Of a stretch of DNA of 64,000 nucleotides, positions 54,573 to 63,439 are shown piece after piece; position 1 is the stretch's first letter, and the number at the start of each line of letters is the position of its first letter. The DNA lies in assembly GCF_000826545.1 (NCBI RefSeq), contig NZ_CDME01000015.1:326207-390206 (forward strand), in the 5' to 3' direction. The translations under genes and the position numbers were made by a program. Source of the DNA: Kibdelosporangium sp. MJ126-NF4. Its GTDB lineage: Bacteria; Actinomycetota; Actinomycetes; Mycobacteriales; Pseudonocardiaceae. Below the pieces are notes generated by a model. The model searched no databases and had not been told where the DNA came from. It saw only the letters and a program-made list of their open reading frames with translations.

Positions 54573-56429
54573 TCAGCTGGACAGGCCGAATGCGAGCAGG
54601 GCGGTTGAGGTGAAGTCGATCGCCGGTTCGGAGCTCGGCCACGACCGCACGTCGTCGACGAACCGGGAACCCTTGCCGTCGAACGCCGTGAACGGGGCAC
54701 TGCACGACTTCGCACCGGCAGGCATGTCACCGAGACCGTCGAACTCCTTGGCGCCGTTCGGGCCGTTGATCACCGCGCCGTGGAGCACGCGGTTGCCGCC
54801 GTTGAGATCGCCCGCCAGGTTCGCGGCCTGGTGTTGCGGGCACTTCGGGTACGTCGCACCGACACCGATGATCAGCGAGATGCCCCACGCGTTCGAGCCG
54901 AGCGCGAAGTTGCGTTGCTGCACACCGAAAGCGTCGAACGTGGCGTCACCGGTCGCCGCGCGGTAGAGCCGTGCGGTCGCGGCGAGACCGAAGCTCTTGC
55001 TTGCCGCGTCGAACGTGGTGATGTCCGCACCGGTCCGGAACGGGCTGCCCGCTGCTCGCTGGACACCGGAGTTCAGCTGCCGCTTGAGGTCGTCGACCAG
55101 TTGCTTCTCCGTCACCTGGGAACCGGGAACGCCTTGCCGCAGCAGGCCGATCAGCTCGGCGTGCGCCAGAGCGCTGGTGTCGTACAGGTTCAGCGTGTCC
55201 TTCGCCGAGCTGGCGATGTACTGCTTGGCCCACTGCGTGGCCTGCGTCGACCACGTGGCGTACCGGTTGTCACCGAGCTTGCGGGCGGCGAGCGCCAACT
55301 GTGCCGCGCCGAGTTCCATGTCGTCCAACCACGACGACTCCGGGTAGTACGAATGCGGGTACGCCGTCACGAGTTCGCCGACGTTGGTCGTCTTGGCAGC
55401 GCTGTAGATGGACGCGGCCTCGTCGAAGTAACGCTTGGCCCGCTGCGGATCCTGCTCCAGTTGGGCACCCAGCGCGAACGCGGCGGCGATCCGACCGGCC
55501 AGGTTCGGGCTGACCGCGGATCCCGCGGGCCCGGCCGGGAACACCGGGCGGTACTTGATGTAGTACTGCTGGTCGCCCGGTTTGACATTCAGCTTGTCGT
55601 CGGCCTCCGGCAGCCGCCACACGTCGTGGTCGCCGACGAACCCGAACTCCTCACTGCCGGTACCGATGCCGACCTGGGCGTACAGCGTCTTGCTCGACGC
55701 GTCCCACACCTTGTCGAGCCAGTCCAGCCCGTGTTTGAACTCCGCGCCCAGCTGCGGGTTTCCGCCCGTGCGCTGCACATAACCCAGTTCCGCCAACGAG
55801 TATGCGGTGTTGGACGTGAACTTCACGAAGTCGCCCGCGTCGAACCAGCCGCCTTCGACGTCCACCGGGCCGCCGGTCGACCTGAGCGGCTCGGCGGGCA
55901 CGTCACCACCGTCGCCCTTGAACTTCGGTGCTGCGTAGACGGTCGCCTTGGCATCAGTCAGGTGCGACTGTTTGCGGTTGAGCCGACCGGGGATGATGTT
56001 CTTGCCGTCACGTTGTGCCTGGAAGAACTCGGTCGTGGCGCTGACCAGCGGCTGGAACAGGACGCCAGCGCTGTCCACTTTGAAGCTCGGCGACTGCGCG
56101 GTGATCTTGCCGGTGAACTTCACCCGGTACGTGCCCGGCGCGACCACCTTGGAGAAGTCGACCTGGTGCACGGCCTTGTACTTGCTGTTCCAGCCGCCGA
56201 GGTTGGCGCCGACCTTGCCGGAGTACACCGTTTTGCCATTGGCGTCGACCACGGTGAACGGGGCGTCGGACACGGCCTGCGTGCCGAGCAGGTACCCGAC
56301 CTTCGCTTCACTCGTCGCGTACCCGACCTGGTCCACACGGACGAATCCGGCGGCGGCCGCGGTCGCCGGAGTCGCGGTCGCCGCGACGCAACACAGCGTG
56401 ACAACGGCAACCGACCCACGTCTGAGCAT
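54573..56429 (-). CDS. Secreted GH9 endoglucanase with N-terminal Ig-like domain
   Basis: 618 aa from ATG 56429, with GGAG 6 bases upstream. Signal peptide, then a CelD-type Ig domain (FVRVDQVGYATSEAKVGYLL to about residue 120), then the GH9 alpha/alpha barrel. The catalytic Asp pair is in GGWFDAGDFVKF (Asp 197, Asp 200); the acid Glu is probably in WPSSEPAIDFTSTALLAFGLS near the C-terminus. There is no carbohydrate-binding module. It should cut cellulose or related beta-glucans outside the cell, alongside the LPMO at 57779. The leader carries an operator-like palindrome and a long inverted repeat. Confidence 0.93.
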   Translation of the reverse strand: MLRRGSVAVVTLCCVAATATPATAAAAGFVRVDQVGYATSEAKVGYLLGTQAVSDAPFTVVDANGKTVYSGKVGANLGGWNSKYKAVHQVDFSKVVAPGTYRVKFTGKITAQSPSFKVDSAGVLFQPLVSATTEFFQAQRDGKNIIPGRLNRKQSHLTDAKATVYAAPKFKGDGGDVPAEPLRSTGGPVDVEGGWFDAGDFVKFTSNTAYSLAELGYVQRTGGNPQLGAEFKHGLDWLDKVWDASSKTLYAQVGIGTGSEEFGFVGDHDVWRLPEADDKLNVKPGDQQYYIKYRPVFPAGPAGSAVSPNLAGRIAAAFALGAQLEQDPQRAKRYFDEAASIYSAAKTTNVGELVTAYPHSYYPESSWLDDMELGAAQLALAARKLGDNRYATWSTQATQWAKQYIASSAKDTLNLYDTSALAHAELIGLLRQGVPGSQVTEKQLVDDLKRQLNSGVQRAAGSPFRTGADITTFDAASKSFGLAATARLYRAATGDATFDAFGVQQRNFALGSNAWGISLIIGVGATYPKCPQHQAANLAGDLNGGNRVLHGAVINGPNGAKEFDGLGDMPAGAKSCSAPFTAFDGKGSRFVDDVRSWPSSEPAIDFTSTALLAFGLSS

Positions 56430-56438
56430 GGTGGGGCT

Positions 56439-56501
56439 CCATCCTGGCGGCGAGTTAAATAGGAAACTTTCCAAACAGTAAAGACTCAGCCGCCAGGATG
56501 G
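56439..56501 (-). promoter_or_regulatory. GH9 leader: AGGAAACTTTCC-type site inside a 13-base inverted repeat
   Basis: GGAAA-C-TTTCC (56462-56472) resembles the TTAGGAAACTTTCCTAA-type operators seen, from memory, before actinomycete polysaccharide-degrading genes. It is flanked by perfect 13-base arms, CCATCCTGGCGGC (56439-56451) and GCCGCCAGGATGG (56489-56501). On the mRNA the arm nearest the start contains GGATGG just before the GGAG ribosome-binding site, so folding could limit translation. Both readings are inferred. Confidence 0.5.
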
Positions 56502-56508
56502 TCAAGAG

Positions 56509-57570
56509 CTAGAAACGTGACGTGTAGGCGACGAACGAGTCGTTCTTGGCCAACACGCCGGTGGCGTCGTAGCACTCGACGTTGCGCACGACGCCGCCGT
56601 TGTCAAAGGTGAACCACAGGTTGCTCAGCCCGCAGTAGTCCGGCCCCTTGCCGATCGCGGTGACCTGTACGTGGTCCTCCTTCATGCCGACCTTGGGGAA
56701 CGTCACCAGGTACTGCCCGGCTCCGAAGGAGACGGTGTTGGTCGCGCCGACCGAGTTGAAGTTGGCAAGAGGTGGCAAACCCAGTGTCACCCAGACATGA
56801 CCGAACAGCCGGGGAGGGCCGTACTCCCCGACGACCGGCCGCTGGCGGTTGTAACTGAGCGTCCACGCGGTGTCGAACGGCTTGCTGGACCCGTCGAAGC
56901 ACGCCACGACCGCGAACTGCCCGTTCGGTGACCAGTCACGTGACTGGATCTTGCAGCGCGCTGGTTTCGACCCGACGGCGGTCACCTGGTAGTTGCCACC
57001 ATGGTCGTTCGCGCCGGACAACGGGATGTGCACTTTGTAGACGCCAGTACTGCTCTGACCGACCACGATGCTCGGACCCGCGGAACTGAAATCATGGATG
57101 ACATTGCCCAGCGCGTCGCTGAAGACGTACGAGTGCAGGTCGGCGGACGGCGGGACCGGCCCACTGCTTTCGGTGAACAGCACACTGAACTGGTTGTTGG
57201 CAGGCGTTCCACCATGCTTGTAGCAGTCGACGAACACGTGCAGGCCGTCGTTGGCCATCTTCCAACCAGGCACCTGACACCAGGACGGCTGCGGGCCCGC
57301 CGCGGTGACGTGCACAATGCCGCGTTTGCCCGAGGTCTTCGGGAACAGCACCTCGTAGCGCCCGGTCCCCGGCGAGCGGACCTGCCCGCTCGCGCCGCCG
57401 AACTTGCTCCACTGGTGTGTCGGGTCCATCAGCGTGAAACCGGCGATCGGCGCGAGGTGGTTGTTGAACGCGAATGCCCAGTCGTCACTCACAGCGGCAT
57501 TCGCCTGCGGGACGGAAACGGTGATTCCCAGTAATGTCATGATCGATGTCAGGACGGATCTCAGCCGCAT
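56509..57570 (-). CDS. Secreted protein of three tandem ~110-residue repeats
   Basis: 353 aa from ATG 57570, with AGGAG 4 bases upstream. The signal peptide ends near PQANA-AV. The mature part is three repeats, starting near residues 30, 140 and 245. Each has a strand pattern G-x-Y-x-V-x-x-P, then V-x-V-T-A-x-G-x-x-P-x-x-C, a W or F position, and V-x-C-(Y/F)-(K/D) before a final F-x-V-x-(F/Y)-T-like strand. Two Cys per repeat probably form a disulfide. I recognise no named family. It lies between the GH9 cellulase and the LPMO and may help with binding or stability at the cell surface or substrate. Confidence 0.8.
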   Translation of the reverse strand: MRLRSVLTSIMTLLGITVSVPQANAAVSDDWAFAFNNHLAPIAGFTLMDPTHQWSKFGGASGQVRSPGTGRYEVLFPKTSGKRGIVHVTAAGPQPSWCQVPGWKMANDGLHVFVDCYKHGGTPANNQFSVLFTESSGPVPPSADLHSYVFSDALGNVIHDFSSAGPSIVVGQSSTGVYKVHIPLSGANDHGGNYQVTAVGSKPARCKIQSRDWSPNGQFAVVACFDGSSKPFDTAWTLSYNRQRPVVGEYGPPRLFGHVWVTLGLPPLANFNSVGATNTVSFGAGQYLVTFPKVGMKEDHVQVTAIGKGPDYCGLSNLWFTFDNGGVVRNVECYDATGVLAKNDSFVAYTSRF

Positions 57571-57778
57571 GACGCTCCTCATCATCGGGCCGTAATTCCC
57601 CCTCGTTCCACTGAGATCGGGGGTTTATCCCCGCCCGTTATCGCCCGGCACTGCAATCTTTTAACCCGAATGGACCTAGCGGGCCCCAGCTAGATCAATT
57701 CACACTCGGAAAACAGAGTTTCTCTCTCATGGGTCGAGGCGCGACGACTTCATGGCAACCCTGTCAAGGAGACGCCTG

Positions 57779-58420
57779 ATGACCAAGCGCCGTAGATCAG
57801 CTCTGGTCGCCCTGTTCGGAGCGATCCCCATCGTGCTGTCCGCCGTGTTGCCGGTGGCCGTGGCGAGCGCGCACGGCTCGACCAGCAACCCGCCGAGCCG
57901 CACCTGGCAGTGCCGGTTCGTCGAGAACCCGGAGGCCCCGAAGTCCGCCGCGTGCGCGGCCGCCATCGCCGCGGGCGGAACACAGGCCTTCTACGACTGG
58001 CACGAGGTCAACCTGCCCAACGTGGCAGGCAACCACCGCGCGATGATCCCGGACGGCCAGCTCTGCGGCGCGGGCCGGGCCAAGTACTCCGGGCTGAACC
58101 TGGCCCGCGACGACTGGCCCGCCGCCAAGCTGACCTCGGGCGCGAACTTCACGTTCCAGGTCAAGGCCACCGCGGCGCACCAGGGCGTGTGGACGTCCTA
58201 CATCACCCGCGACGGCTACAACCCGCTGCAGCCGCTGCGCTGGTCGGACATGGTCCAGTTCAACGAGGTGACCAACCCGGCACATCCCGACGGCACTTAC
58301 CAGATCGCCACCAAACTGCCGAGCGGCAAGACCGGCAGGCACGTGGTCTTCACGATCTGGCAACGCCAACTGCCGGACAGCGGTGAGGCTTTCTACCTGT
58401 GTAACGACGTCATTTTCTAA
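57779..58420 (+). CDS. Secreted AA10 lytic polysaccharide monooxygenase
   Basis: 213 aa from ATG 57779, with AAGGAG 8 bases upstream. The signal peptide ends ASA-H, leaving His 32 as the mature N-terminus, which is essential for the copper His-brace; the second His is H134 (ATAAHQGVWTSY). The core ends YLCNDVIF. It is a single-domain AA10 enzyme with no binding module, and oxidatively cleaves chitin or cellulose. The RDGYNPLQPLRWSD region suits the group that attacks cellulose, though chitin is possible. It is next to the GH9 cellulase cluster and separated from the giant subtilase by a strong palindrome. Confidence 0.93.
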   Translation: MTKRRRSALVALFGAIPIVLSAVLPVAVASAHGSTSNPPSRTWQCRFVENPEAPKSAACAAAIAAGGTQAFYDWHEVNLPNVAGNHRAMIPDGQLCGAGRAKYSGLNLARDDWPAAKLTSGANFTFQVKATAAHQGVWTSYITRDGYNPLQPLRWSDMVQFNEVTNPAHPDGTYQIATKLPSGKTGRHVVFTIWQRQLPDSGEAFYLCNDVIF

Positions 58421-58427
58421 TTCACAA

Positions 58428-58467
58428 ACTCAGGGGCGGGCCGGTCGTGACCGGCCCGCCCCTGAGT
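58428..58467. terminator. Perfect GC-rich stem-loop between LPMO and subtilase
   Basis: 19-base perfect arms (58428-58446 and 58449-58467) with a central GT. They contain GGGGCGGGCC and its complement. The element sits 7 bases after the LPMO stop and 12 bases before the convergent subtilase stop, so it can serve both strands. It differs in sequence from the TCGTGAGTG palindrome family. Confidence 0.9.
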
Positions 58468-58479
58468 GATTTCACGGTG

Positions 58480-61400
58480 TTACGGAGTGACGTTGTTGAT
58501 CAGAATCGAACCGTTGCCGACGATTCCGCCGTCACTGGTCCGGACTGTCAGGTCACCCTGCAGCTTGCGACCGGCGGGCGGGACCGACGCGGCGGTCACC
58601 GTGCCGGGCACGCTCCAGGTCGCCCCGATGGCCCGCTGCGCGTCGCTGTCGTTGACGGCCAGCGTGCCCAGTTGCGGCGAGGAGAACACGTCGGTGTAGT
58701 CGTAGTCCGTGGTGCCCGTGGTCACCGCGTAGCCGACGACCAACGAGACCCATACACCTGCCGCCGGGTTGGTGATGGCGACCGCTTCCTCGGAGTCCGC
58801 GTCCGCGCTCTGCGCCGCCAGCACACAGCTCCCGGTGGTGCAGTTGAACAGCGCCAGGTCAAGGTCGGCCTTGACGTCAGCGGTGTTCCCGATCGCCACC
58901 CGCAGCGAGGTCGAGCCGGGCAGCACGTTGATCTGCCGCTGCTGCTGGGCATCCTGCGCGATGTTCGGCCGCTGGGTCAGCGCGCTGCTGAGCGGACCGC
59001 CGACCAGCTTGCCGTTGAACCCGGCGGCCGAGTTGCCGACCGTGTAGTTCCGGTTGAGCGGAACACCGGCCTTCAGCGACTCGATGGTGTCCGGGTTCGG
59101 GGTGACCTTCGTGGTGATGGCGGAGGTGGTGAGGGAGAACGGCGCCGAGGCGACATCCGAGGTCCGCCGGGCCTCCACGTAGACCTCCCACACACCCGGG
59201 ATCGGGTTGTTGACCGTGCGGGTCGTCGGCGAACCGGTCGAGCAACCCGCGCCTGCGTCCGGGTTGTAGCAGTTGGTCGTCGACGTCACGTCGATCGGGA
59301 TACCGCGCGGGTCGACCCGGATGAACCGGACCTGCCCGGCACCGGCCGCGGCGCCGCCACCGGTCAGGTCGAACTTCAGGCCGGTCGTGCCGGGCGGCAC
59401 GTTGACGAAGAAGTTCTGGGTCTGGTTGCGGTCGATCTTGCCGCTGTTGGTGACGGTGAACTTGTTGCCCGCGTTGAACTGCTGCGGCACGAACACCGTG
59501 TTCAGCAACTGCGTGTCGGTGCCGGAGGTGAACGGGTTGTCCAGCTGCAACACGGCCGAGTGCACGCCGCCGTTGCGCGGGTTGACGCGCACGTCGAACG
59601 TGACCGGCTTGTTCAGCGGCAGGTTCACCGAGCCGGGCGAGGAGAACGTGCCGTCGTTGCCGATCCACTTCAGACGGTACGGGACCGGGCGGTTGCTGCC
59701 GGTGGTCCGGGTGAAGGTGTAGGTGCGGGTGTACTGATTGCCCTGCACCACGCCCTCACGGTCGTGGATGGCGACACCGAAGCCCGGCTTGGCCAGGAAG
59801 CCGTCGAGGACGGTGTTGACCTCGACCGAGCTGGTCACGGTGTCCGGGTTCGGGTTGGCGGCGAGGTAGAGGGCCGCGCCGAACACGTCGAACAGGCCGT
59901 TGCCCTGCTCGTACGCGGCGAGACCGTCGACGAACCGCGCGGACGAGTAGATCGCGTTGCGCAGCGCGGCCATGCTCGGGCGCTTGCCGCCGTGAGTCGC
60001 CTTGTAGGCGCTCACCAGCAGCGCGGCGGCACCGGTTGCCTGTGGGGCAGCCATCGAGGTGCCGTTGAAGTGCGCGTAGCCGACCGGCAGCGTGTACGTG
60101 CCGGGCAGCGGCTGGGCGGGCTGCCACTGCGGGATCGACGAGATCGCCGAACCAGGCGCGACGATGTTCGGCTTGAAGCCACCGTCCTCGGCCGGTCCAC
60201 GCGACGAGTACGGGTGCAGGCCTTCGTTCTTGGCCGTCTGCGAACCGTAGTTCGACAGCCAGGTCTCCTTGGTGACGTACGAGCCGACGCTCACCGCGTC
60301 GGTCGCCACCGACGGGTCGCCGACGGTGTTGGCACCGGAGCCGCTGTTGCCCGCCGAGATGAACAGTTGGACGTTGTACTTCTTGATGGTCCGGTTGTAG
60401 AGCTCGGCACGGGTGTTGTTGCCGTCGTTGAGCGCCGGAAGGCCACCGATGGAGATGTTGACGACGTCGGCGCCGTTCTTGGCCGCGTAGAGGACACCCT
60501 CGAGCAGGCCGCTCTCGGTGCACGACGGCGTCGACAGGCAGGCCTTGATGGCCATCACCTTCGCGCCGGGCGCGGCACCGGCCATCTTGCCGTCCAGCAG
60601 CGCGTTGCCCGCGGAGATACCGGCGACGTGCGAACCGTGCGCGGCGGCGGCGATCCCGAGGCCGACGAACGGGGTGTCCTCCGTGCCGTAGACCGACTTG
60701 TCCGTCTGCACGACGAACGGCACGGTCTCCTTGACGGTCGGTGTGGCCGGGTTGTCGGTGCCGAAGTGCCCGACGTCCTGCTTGACCTTGTAGTCGATCA
60801 TCGCGGTGTCGTCGGTGAAGTTGCCGTTGCCGTTCAGGTCGACGCGCACCTCTTTGGTGGTGACGTCCTGCAGCACGCCGAAGCGGTCGGCCTTGTCGCC
60901 GTCCCGGTTGACGTCGCCGCCGATCTCGCTGTTGGCCGCGGCGAAGTCGTTGGCACCGCTGTTCTCGTTGAACACGCCGATGGTGTACGGGCCACCGGTC
61001 GCGGGCGCGGTCCACGTGCGGCCCGAGGCGGTGAACTGACCGGTGTAGGTCTGCTGGGACATCGCGACCCAGGTGCTGTCACCGGAGTCCGGCGAGTTGG
61101 CGTTGTACCAGTCGACGATCTTGCGCTCGCCGCCGCTGGTCTTGGCCAGCGCCGGGTGGTCGAGGTCGACACCGCTGTCCAGCACGGCGACGGTGACGTT
61201 CTTGCCGTCCCAGAACGGGAACACCTTGCCGAACTGGGCGGCGTGCGTGTCGCCGGTCGGCATGTACGGGTTGTCCCGTGGGGTGTTGGGGCCGGGCGCG
61301 GGCTGTGGGAGCGGGGTGCCCATGCCGTCAGGGCGCGGTTCGTCCCTGGCGATCAGACCGTCGACGTCGATGGCACGGATCGACGCGAGCTTGACTGCCT

Positions 61401-61737
61401 GCCTGGCCTTCGCAGGCGGCAGGGTCGCCTTCAGGTAGTCGACGTCCTTCTCGACGGACTTGACGGTCGCGCCGATCGACCGCAGCTCGGCGGCGGCCGC
61501 GTCGGCACGCCCCTGCTCGGCGGCGACGAGGATGGTGACCGACGGCTTGCCCGCCTTCTCCGCCTCGGCGACCAGCCCCCGGTCGCGGGAGTCGAGCTGC
61601 TTGGCGTCGGCCGGAACCGGCTGCTCTGGCGGTTGCTCCGCGAGCGCCGTGGTCGGCGTCGCGAGGCCGAGCACGGCGGTGCTCAGCGCGAGCACCGCCC
61701 ACCCGGCACGTCTACCCAGTGGAGATCGTGATGTCAC
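58480..61737 (-). CDS. Giant secreted S8 subtilase with C-terminal accessory domains
   Basis: 1085 aa from GTG 61737, chosen because AAGGG lies 7 bases upstream; ATG 61752 would add 5 residues. The signal is long (SPLGRRAGWAVLALSTAVLGLA). An inhibitor-like propeptide reaches about residue 130. The catalytic residues are Asp near 187 (VAVLDSGVDLDHP), His in AAAHGSHVAGISAG and Ser in FNGTSMAAPQATG. A roughly 150-residue insertion separates Asp and His. The last 450 residues contain beta-rich domains that resemble the C-terminal modules of large actinobacterial subtilases. Direct repeats precede the gene. It should be an exported or cell-wall protease. Confidence 0.93.
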   Translation of the reverse strand: MTSRSPLGRRAGWAVLALSTAVLGLATPTTALAEQPPEQPVPADAKQLDSRDRGLVAEAEKAGKPSVTILVAAEQGRADAAAAELRSIGATVKSVEKDVDYLKATLPPAKARQAVKLASIRAIDVDGLIARDEPRPDGMGTPLPQPAPGPNTPRDNPYMPTGDTHAAQFGKVFPFWDGKNVTVAVLDSGVDLDHPALAKTSGGERKIVDWYNANSPDSGDSTWVAMSQQTYTGQFTASGRTWTAPATGGPYTIGVFNENSGANDFAAANSEIGGDVNRDGDKADRFGVLQDVTTKEVRVDLNGNGNFTDDTAMIDYKVKQDVGHFGTDNPATPTVKETVPFVVQTDKSVYGTEDTPFVGLGIAAAAHGSHVAGISAGNALLDGKMAGAAPGAKVMAIKACLSTPSCTESGLLEGVLYAAKNGADVVNISIGGLPALNDGNNTRAELYNRTIKKYNVQLFISAGNSGSGANTVGDPSVATDAVSVGSYVTKETWLSNYGSQTAKNEGLHPYSSRGPAEDGGFKPNIVAPGSAISSIPQWQPAQPLPGTYTLPVGYAHFNGTSMAAPQATGAAALLVSAYKATHGGKRPSMAALRNAIYSSARFVDGLAAYEQGNGLFDVFGAALYLAANPNPDTVTSSVEVNTVLDGFLAKPGFGVAIHDREGVVQGNQYTRTYTFTRTTGSNRPVPYRLKWIGNDGTFSSPGSVNLPLNKPVTFDVRVNPRNGGVHSAVLQLDNPFTSGTDTQLLNTVFVPQQFNAGNKFTVTNSGKIDRNQTQNFFVNVPPGTTGLKFDLTGGGAAAGAGQVRFIRVDPRGIPIDVTSTTNCYNPDAGAGCSTGSPTTRTVNNPIPGVWEVYVEARRTSDVASAPFSLTTSAITTKVTPNPDTIESLKAGVPLNRNYTVGNSAAGFNGKLVGGPLSSALTQRPNIAQDAQQQRQINVLPGSTSLRVAIGNTADVKADLDLALFNCTTGSCVLAAQSADADSEEAVAITNPAAGVWVSLVVGYAVTTGTTDYDYTDVFSSPQLGTLAVNDSDAQRAIGATWSVPGTVTAASVPPAGRKLQGDLTVRTSDGGIVGNGSILINNVTP

Positions 61738-61818
61738 AGCCAAACCCTTCATGGGGATCGTGGCAAGAAACTGCCCACGAAGCACATCCGCGCGAAGCAG
61801 GGATGACAATCACACAAC

Positions 61819-61860
61819 TGGCCTATTCCGCGCAGTCCACATTGGTCTATTCGGCTCAGT
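61819..61860 (-). promoter_or_regulatory. Two 18-base direct repeats, 24 bases apart
   Basis: TGGCCTATTCCGCGCAGT (61819-61836) and TGGTCTATTCGGCTCAGT (61843-61860) match at 15 of 18 positions and start 24 bases apart, a little over two helical turns. They are about 80-125 bases upstream of the subtilase start. Direct repeats with this spacing suggest a regulator binding on one DNA face. Confidence 0.5.
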
Positions 61861-61939
61861 GTAGGAAAACGTGACGCGCCAACGATCTCGATCCCGTAAC
61901 GGCCGCTCTACTCGAGCACACACGGTAAGCGGAACAGTG

Positions 61940-63439
61940 TCACGCGGTGACCGTGGCGAGCACTCCCCTGGTACCGAACCACGTGGCCAATTCCTCACGG
62001 AGTCCACTCAGGACACCATCGCCCGCCCACGCGACATACCCGTCAGGACGGACAAGAAGCACGTCCGCACGCACATCCGTGGATTCGACAGCAACATCGA
62101 TACCGACGACGTCGACCCGATCAGCCCAGTCCGCCGCAATGTCCTTCAGTGCGGCCGTTCGGGCAAAGTTCAGCAACAGCGGACGGCCGTCCGCCAGCAC
62201 GCCGACACGCCCGAGCTCTGGCAGGAACCGGCCGACCAGTGGGTGGTTCGTGCCCATCGGGTAGCGGATGTCCGAGCCTGCCATGGTTTCCGCGATGTGC
62301 GTGGCAACGTCCACTCCGGCCATGAGCTCCGCGAAGAACGCGCGCAGCGCGGTCACCTCGGGCCCCGGCCCGGTCAGGGCGGACTGCGCCTGCGTGTGCA
62401 GGACAACCCGTTCGGCGGCTGGACGCCGCTCGGTTTCGTAAGTATCGAGCAACCCGTCCGGTGCCCAGCCGTGCACGTGGGCCGCCAGCTTCCAGCCGAG
62501 ATTTGCCGCATCCTGCAATCCGAGGTTCAGCCCCGGGCCGCCCATCGCCGAGTGCACGTGCGCCGCGTCGCCGACCAGGAACACCCGGCCCGAACGGTAG
62601 CGCTCGGCGATCCGCGTGTTGCCACCGGACGTCCGGCGCAGCAGGTGCGGACCTTCCCCGTCCGGCGGCCCGATGCGCACGTCGGCGCCGAGTACTCGGC
62701 GAATGCTCTCGCGCATCTCGTCCAGCGTCATCGGACCGTCGTCGGCGGGATCCCACTCGACGGTCATCAGCATCGGATTGCCCTGACCGAGGTCGATGTG
62801 GAAGAACACGCCGTGTTCGGTCCTCGTGTGCACGGCGGGTGGGATCCGGCCGTGCCCCGGCACCTCCAGGGATCCGTCGACGCGGTCGGGCAGTGCCACA
62901 TGCGCCACCCGGACCACACCGTTCTCAGTGGACACACCGGGGAATCCGATCCCGGCGAGCTTGCGGACCGTGCTGCTTCCGCCGTCCGCGCCGACGAGGA
63001 AATCGGCACTGAGCTCGTAGCTTCCATCGGGACCTCGCACCTGGACGTCCACACCGGACTCGCTCTGTGTGAACGCGGTGACCTCATGGCCGCGCCGGAT
63101 CTCCACACCGAGCTCCACCGCACGCTCCTCCAGGACCTGCTCGACCCTGCGTTGCGGCACAACGCAAATCGTCAGCGGGTTGTCCGGTACCGAACTGAGA
63201 TCCAACGGCAGCATGCCGAACATGAACTGCGGCGTCCGGAATGGAGCCTCTTCGCCACTCAGGCGGCGCAGCAGGCCGCGCTGGTGCAGCAACCGCACCA
63301 CCTGGCCGACCATGCCGTTGGCCTTCGGTTCCCCGCTTCGTTCGGTCAGTCTCTCCAGCACGACCGGCTTTGTCCCGGACAGTGCCAGCTCGCACGCGAG
63401 CATCAGGCCGTTCGGCCCGCCCCCTGCGATCACGATCAT
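61940..63439 (-). CDS. FAD-dependent aromatic monooxygenase (RdmE/TetX-like)
   Basis: 499 aa group A flavin monooxygenase. The Rossmann motif is GGGPNG (6-11), with an acidic strand end near VVLERL. The DG motif appears as VGADGGSSTVRKLAG near 150, and the second FAD motif is FLVGDAAHVHSAMGGPGLNLGLQDAANLGWKL near 290. The C-terminal 110 residues are thioredoxin-like, as in polyketide and tetracycline hydroxylases. It hydroxylates aromatic compounds with NAD(P)H and oxygen; the substrate is unknown. It overlaps the TetR gene by 4 bases, so it is probably controlled by that TetR, consistent with detoxification or resistance. Confidence 0.92.
   Translation of the reverse strand: MIVIAGGGPNGLMLACELALSGTKPVVLERLTERSGEPKANGMVGQVVRLLHQRGLLRRLSGEEAPFRTPQFMFGMLPLDLSSVPDNPLTICVVPQRRVEQVLEERAVELGVEIRRGHEVTAFTQSESGVDVQVRGPDGSYELSADFLVGADGGSSTVRKLAGIGFPGVSTENGVVRVAHVALPDRVDGSLEVPGHGRIPPAVHTRTEHGVFFHIDLGQGNPMLMTVEWDPADDGPMTLDEMRESIRRVLGADVRIGPPDGEGPHLLRRTSGGNTRIAERYRSGRVFLVGDAAHVHSAMGGPGLNLGLQDAANLGWKLAAHVHGWAPDGLLDTYETERRPAAERVVLHTQAQSALTGPGPEVTALRAFFAELMAGVDVATHIAETMAGSDIRYPMGTNHPLVGRFLPELGRVGVLADGRPLLLNFARTAALKDIAADWADRVDVVGIDVAVESTDVRADVLLVRPDGYVAWAGDGVLSGLREELATWFGTRGVLATVTA

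Noticed and set aside
54780..56462. A 560-codon plus-strand open frame opposite the GH9 gene
   Set aside because: Antisense shadow; GH9 catalytic motifs and the signal peptide are on the minus strand.
58447..61731. A 1094-codon plus-strand open frame opposite the giant subtilase
   Set aside because: It is the antisense shadow of a high-GC gene: Arg/Val/Asp/Gly-rich with no domain, while the minus strand has a full signal peptide and catalytic triad.
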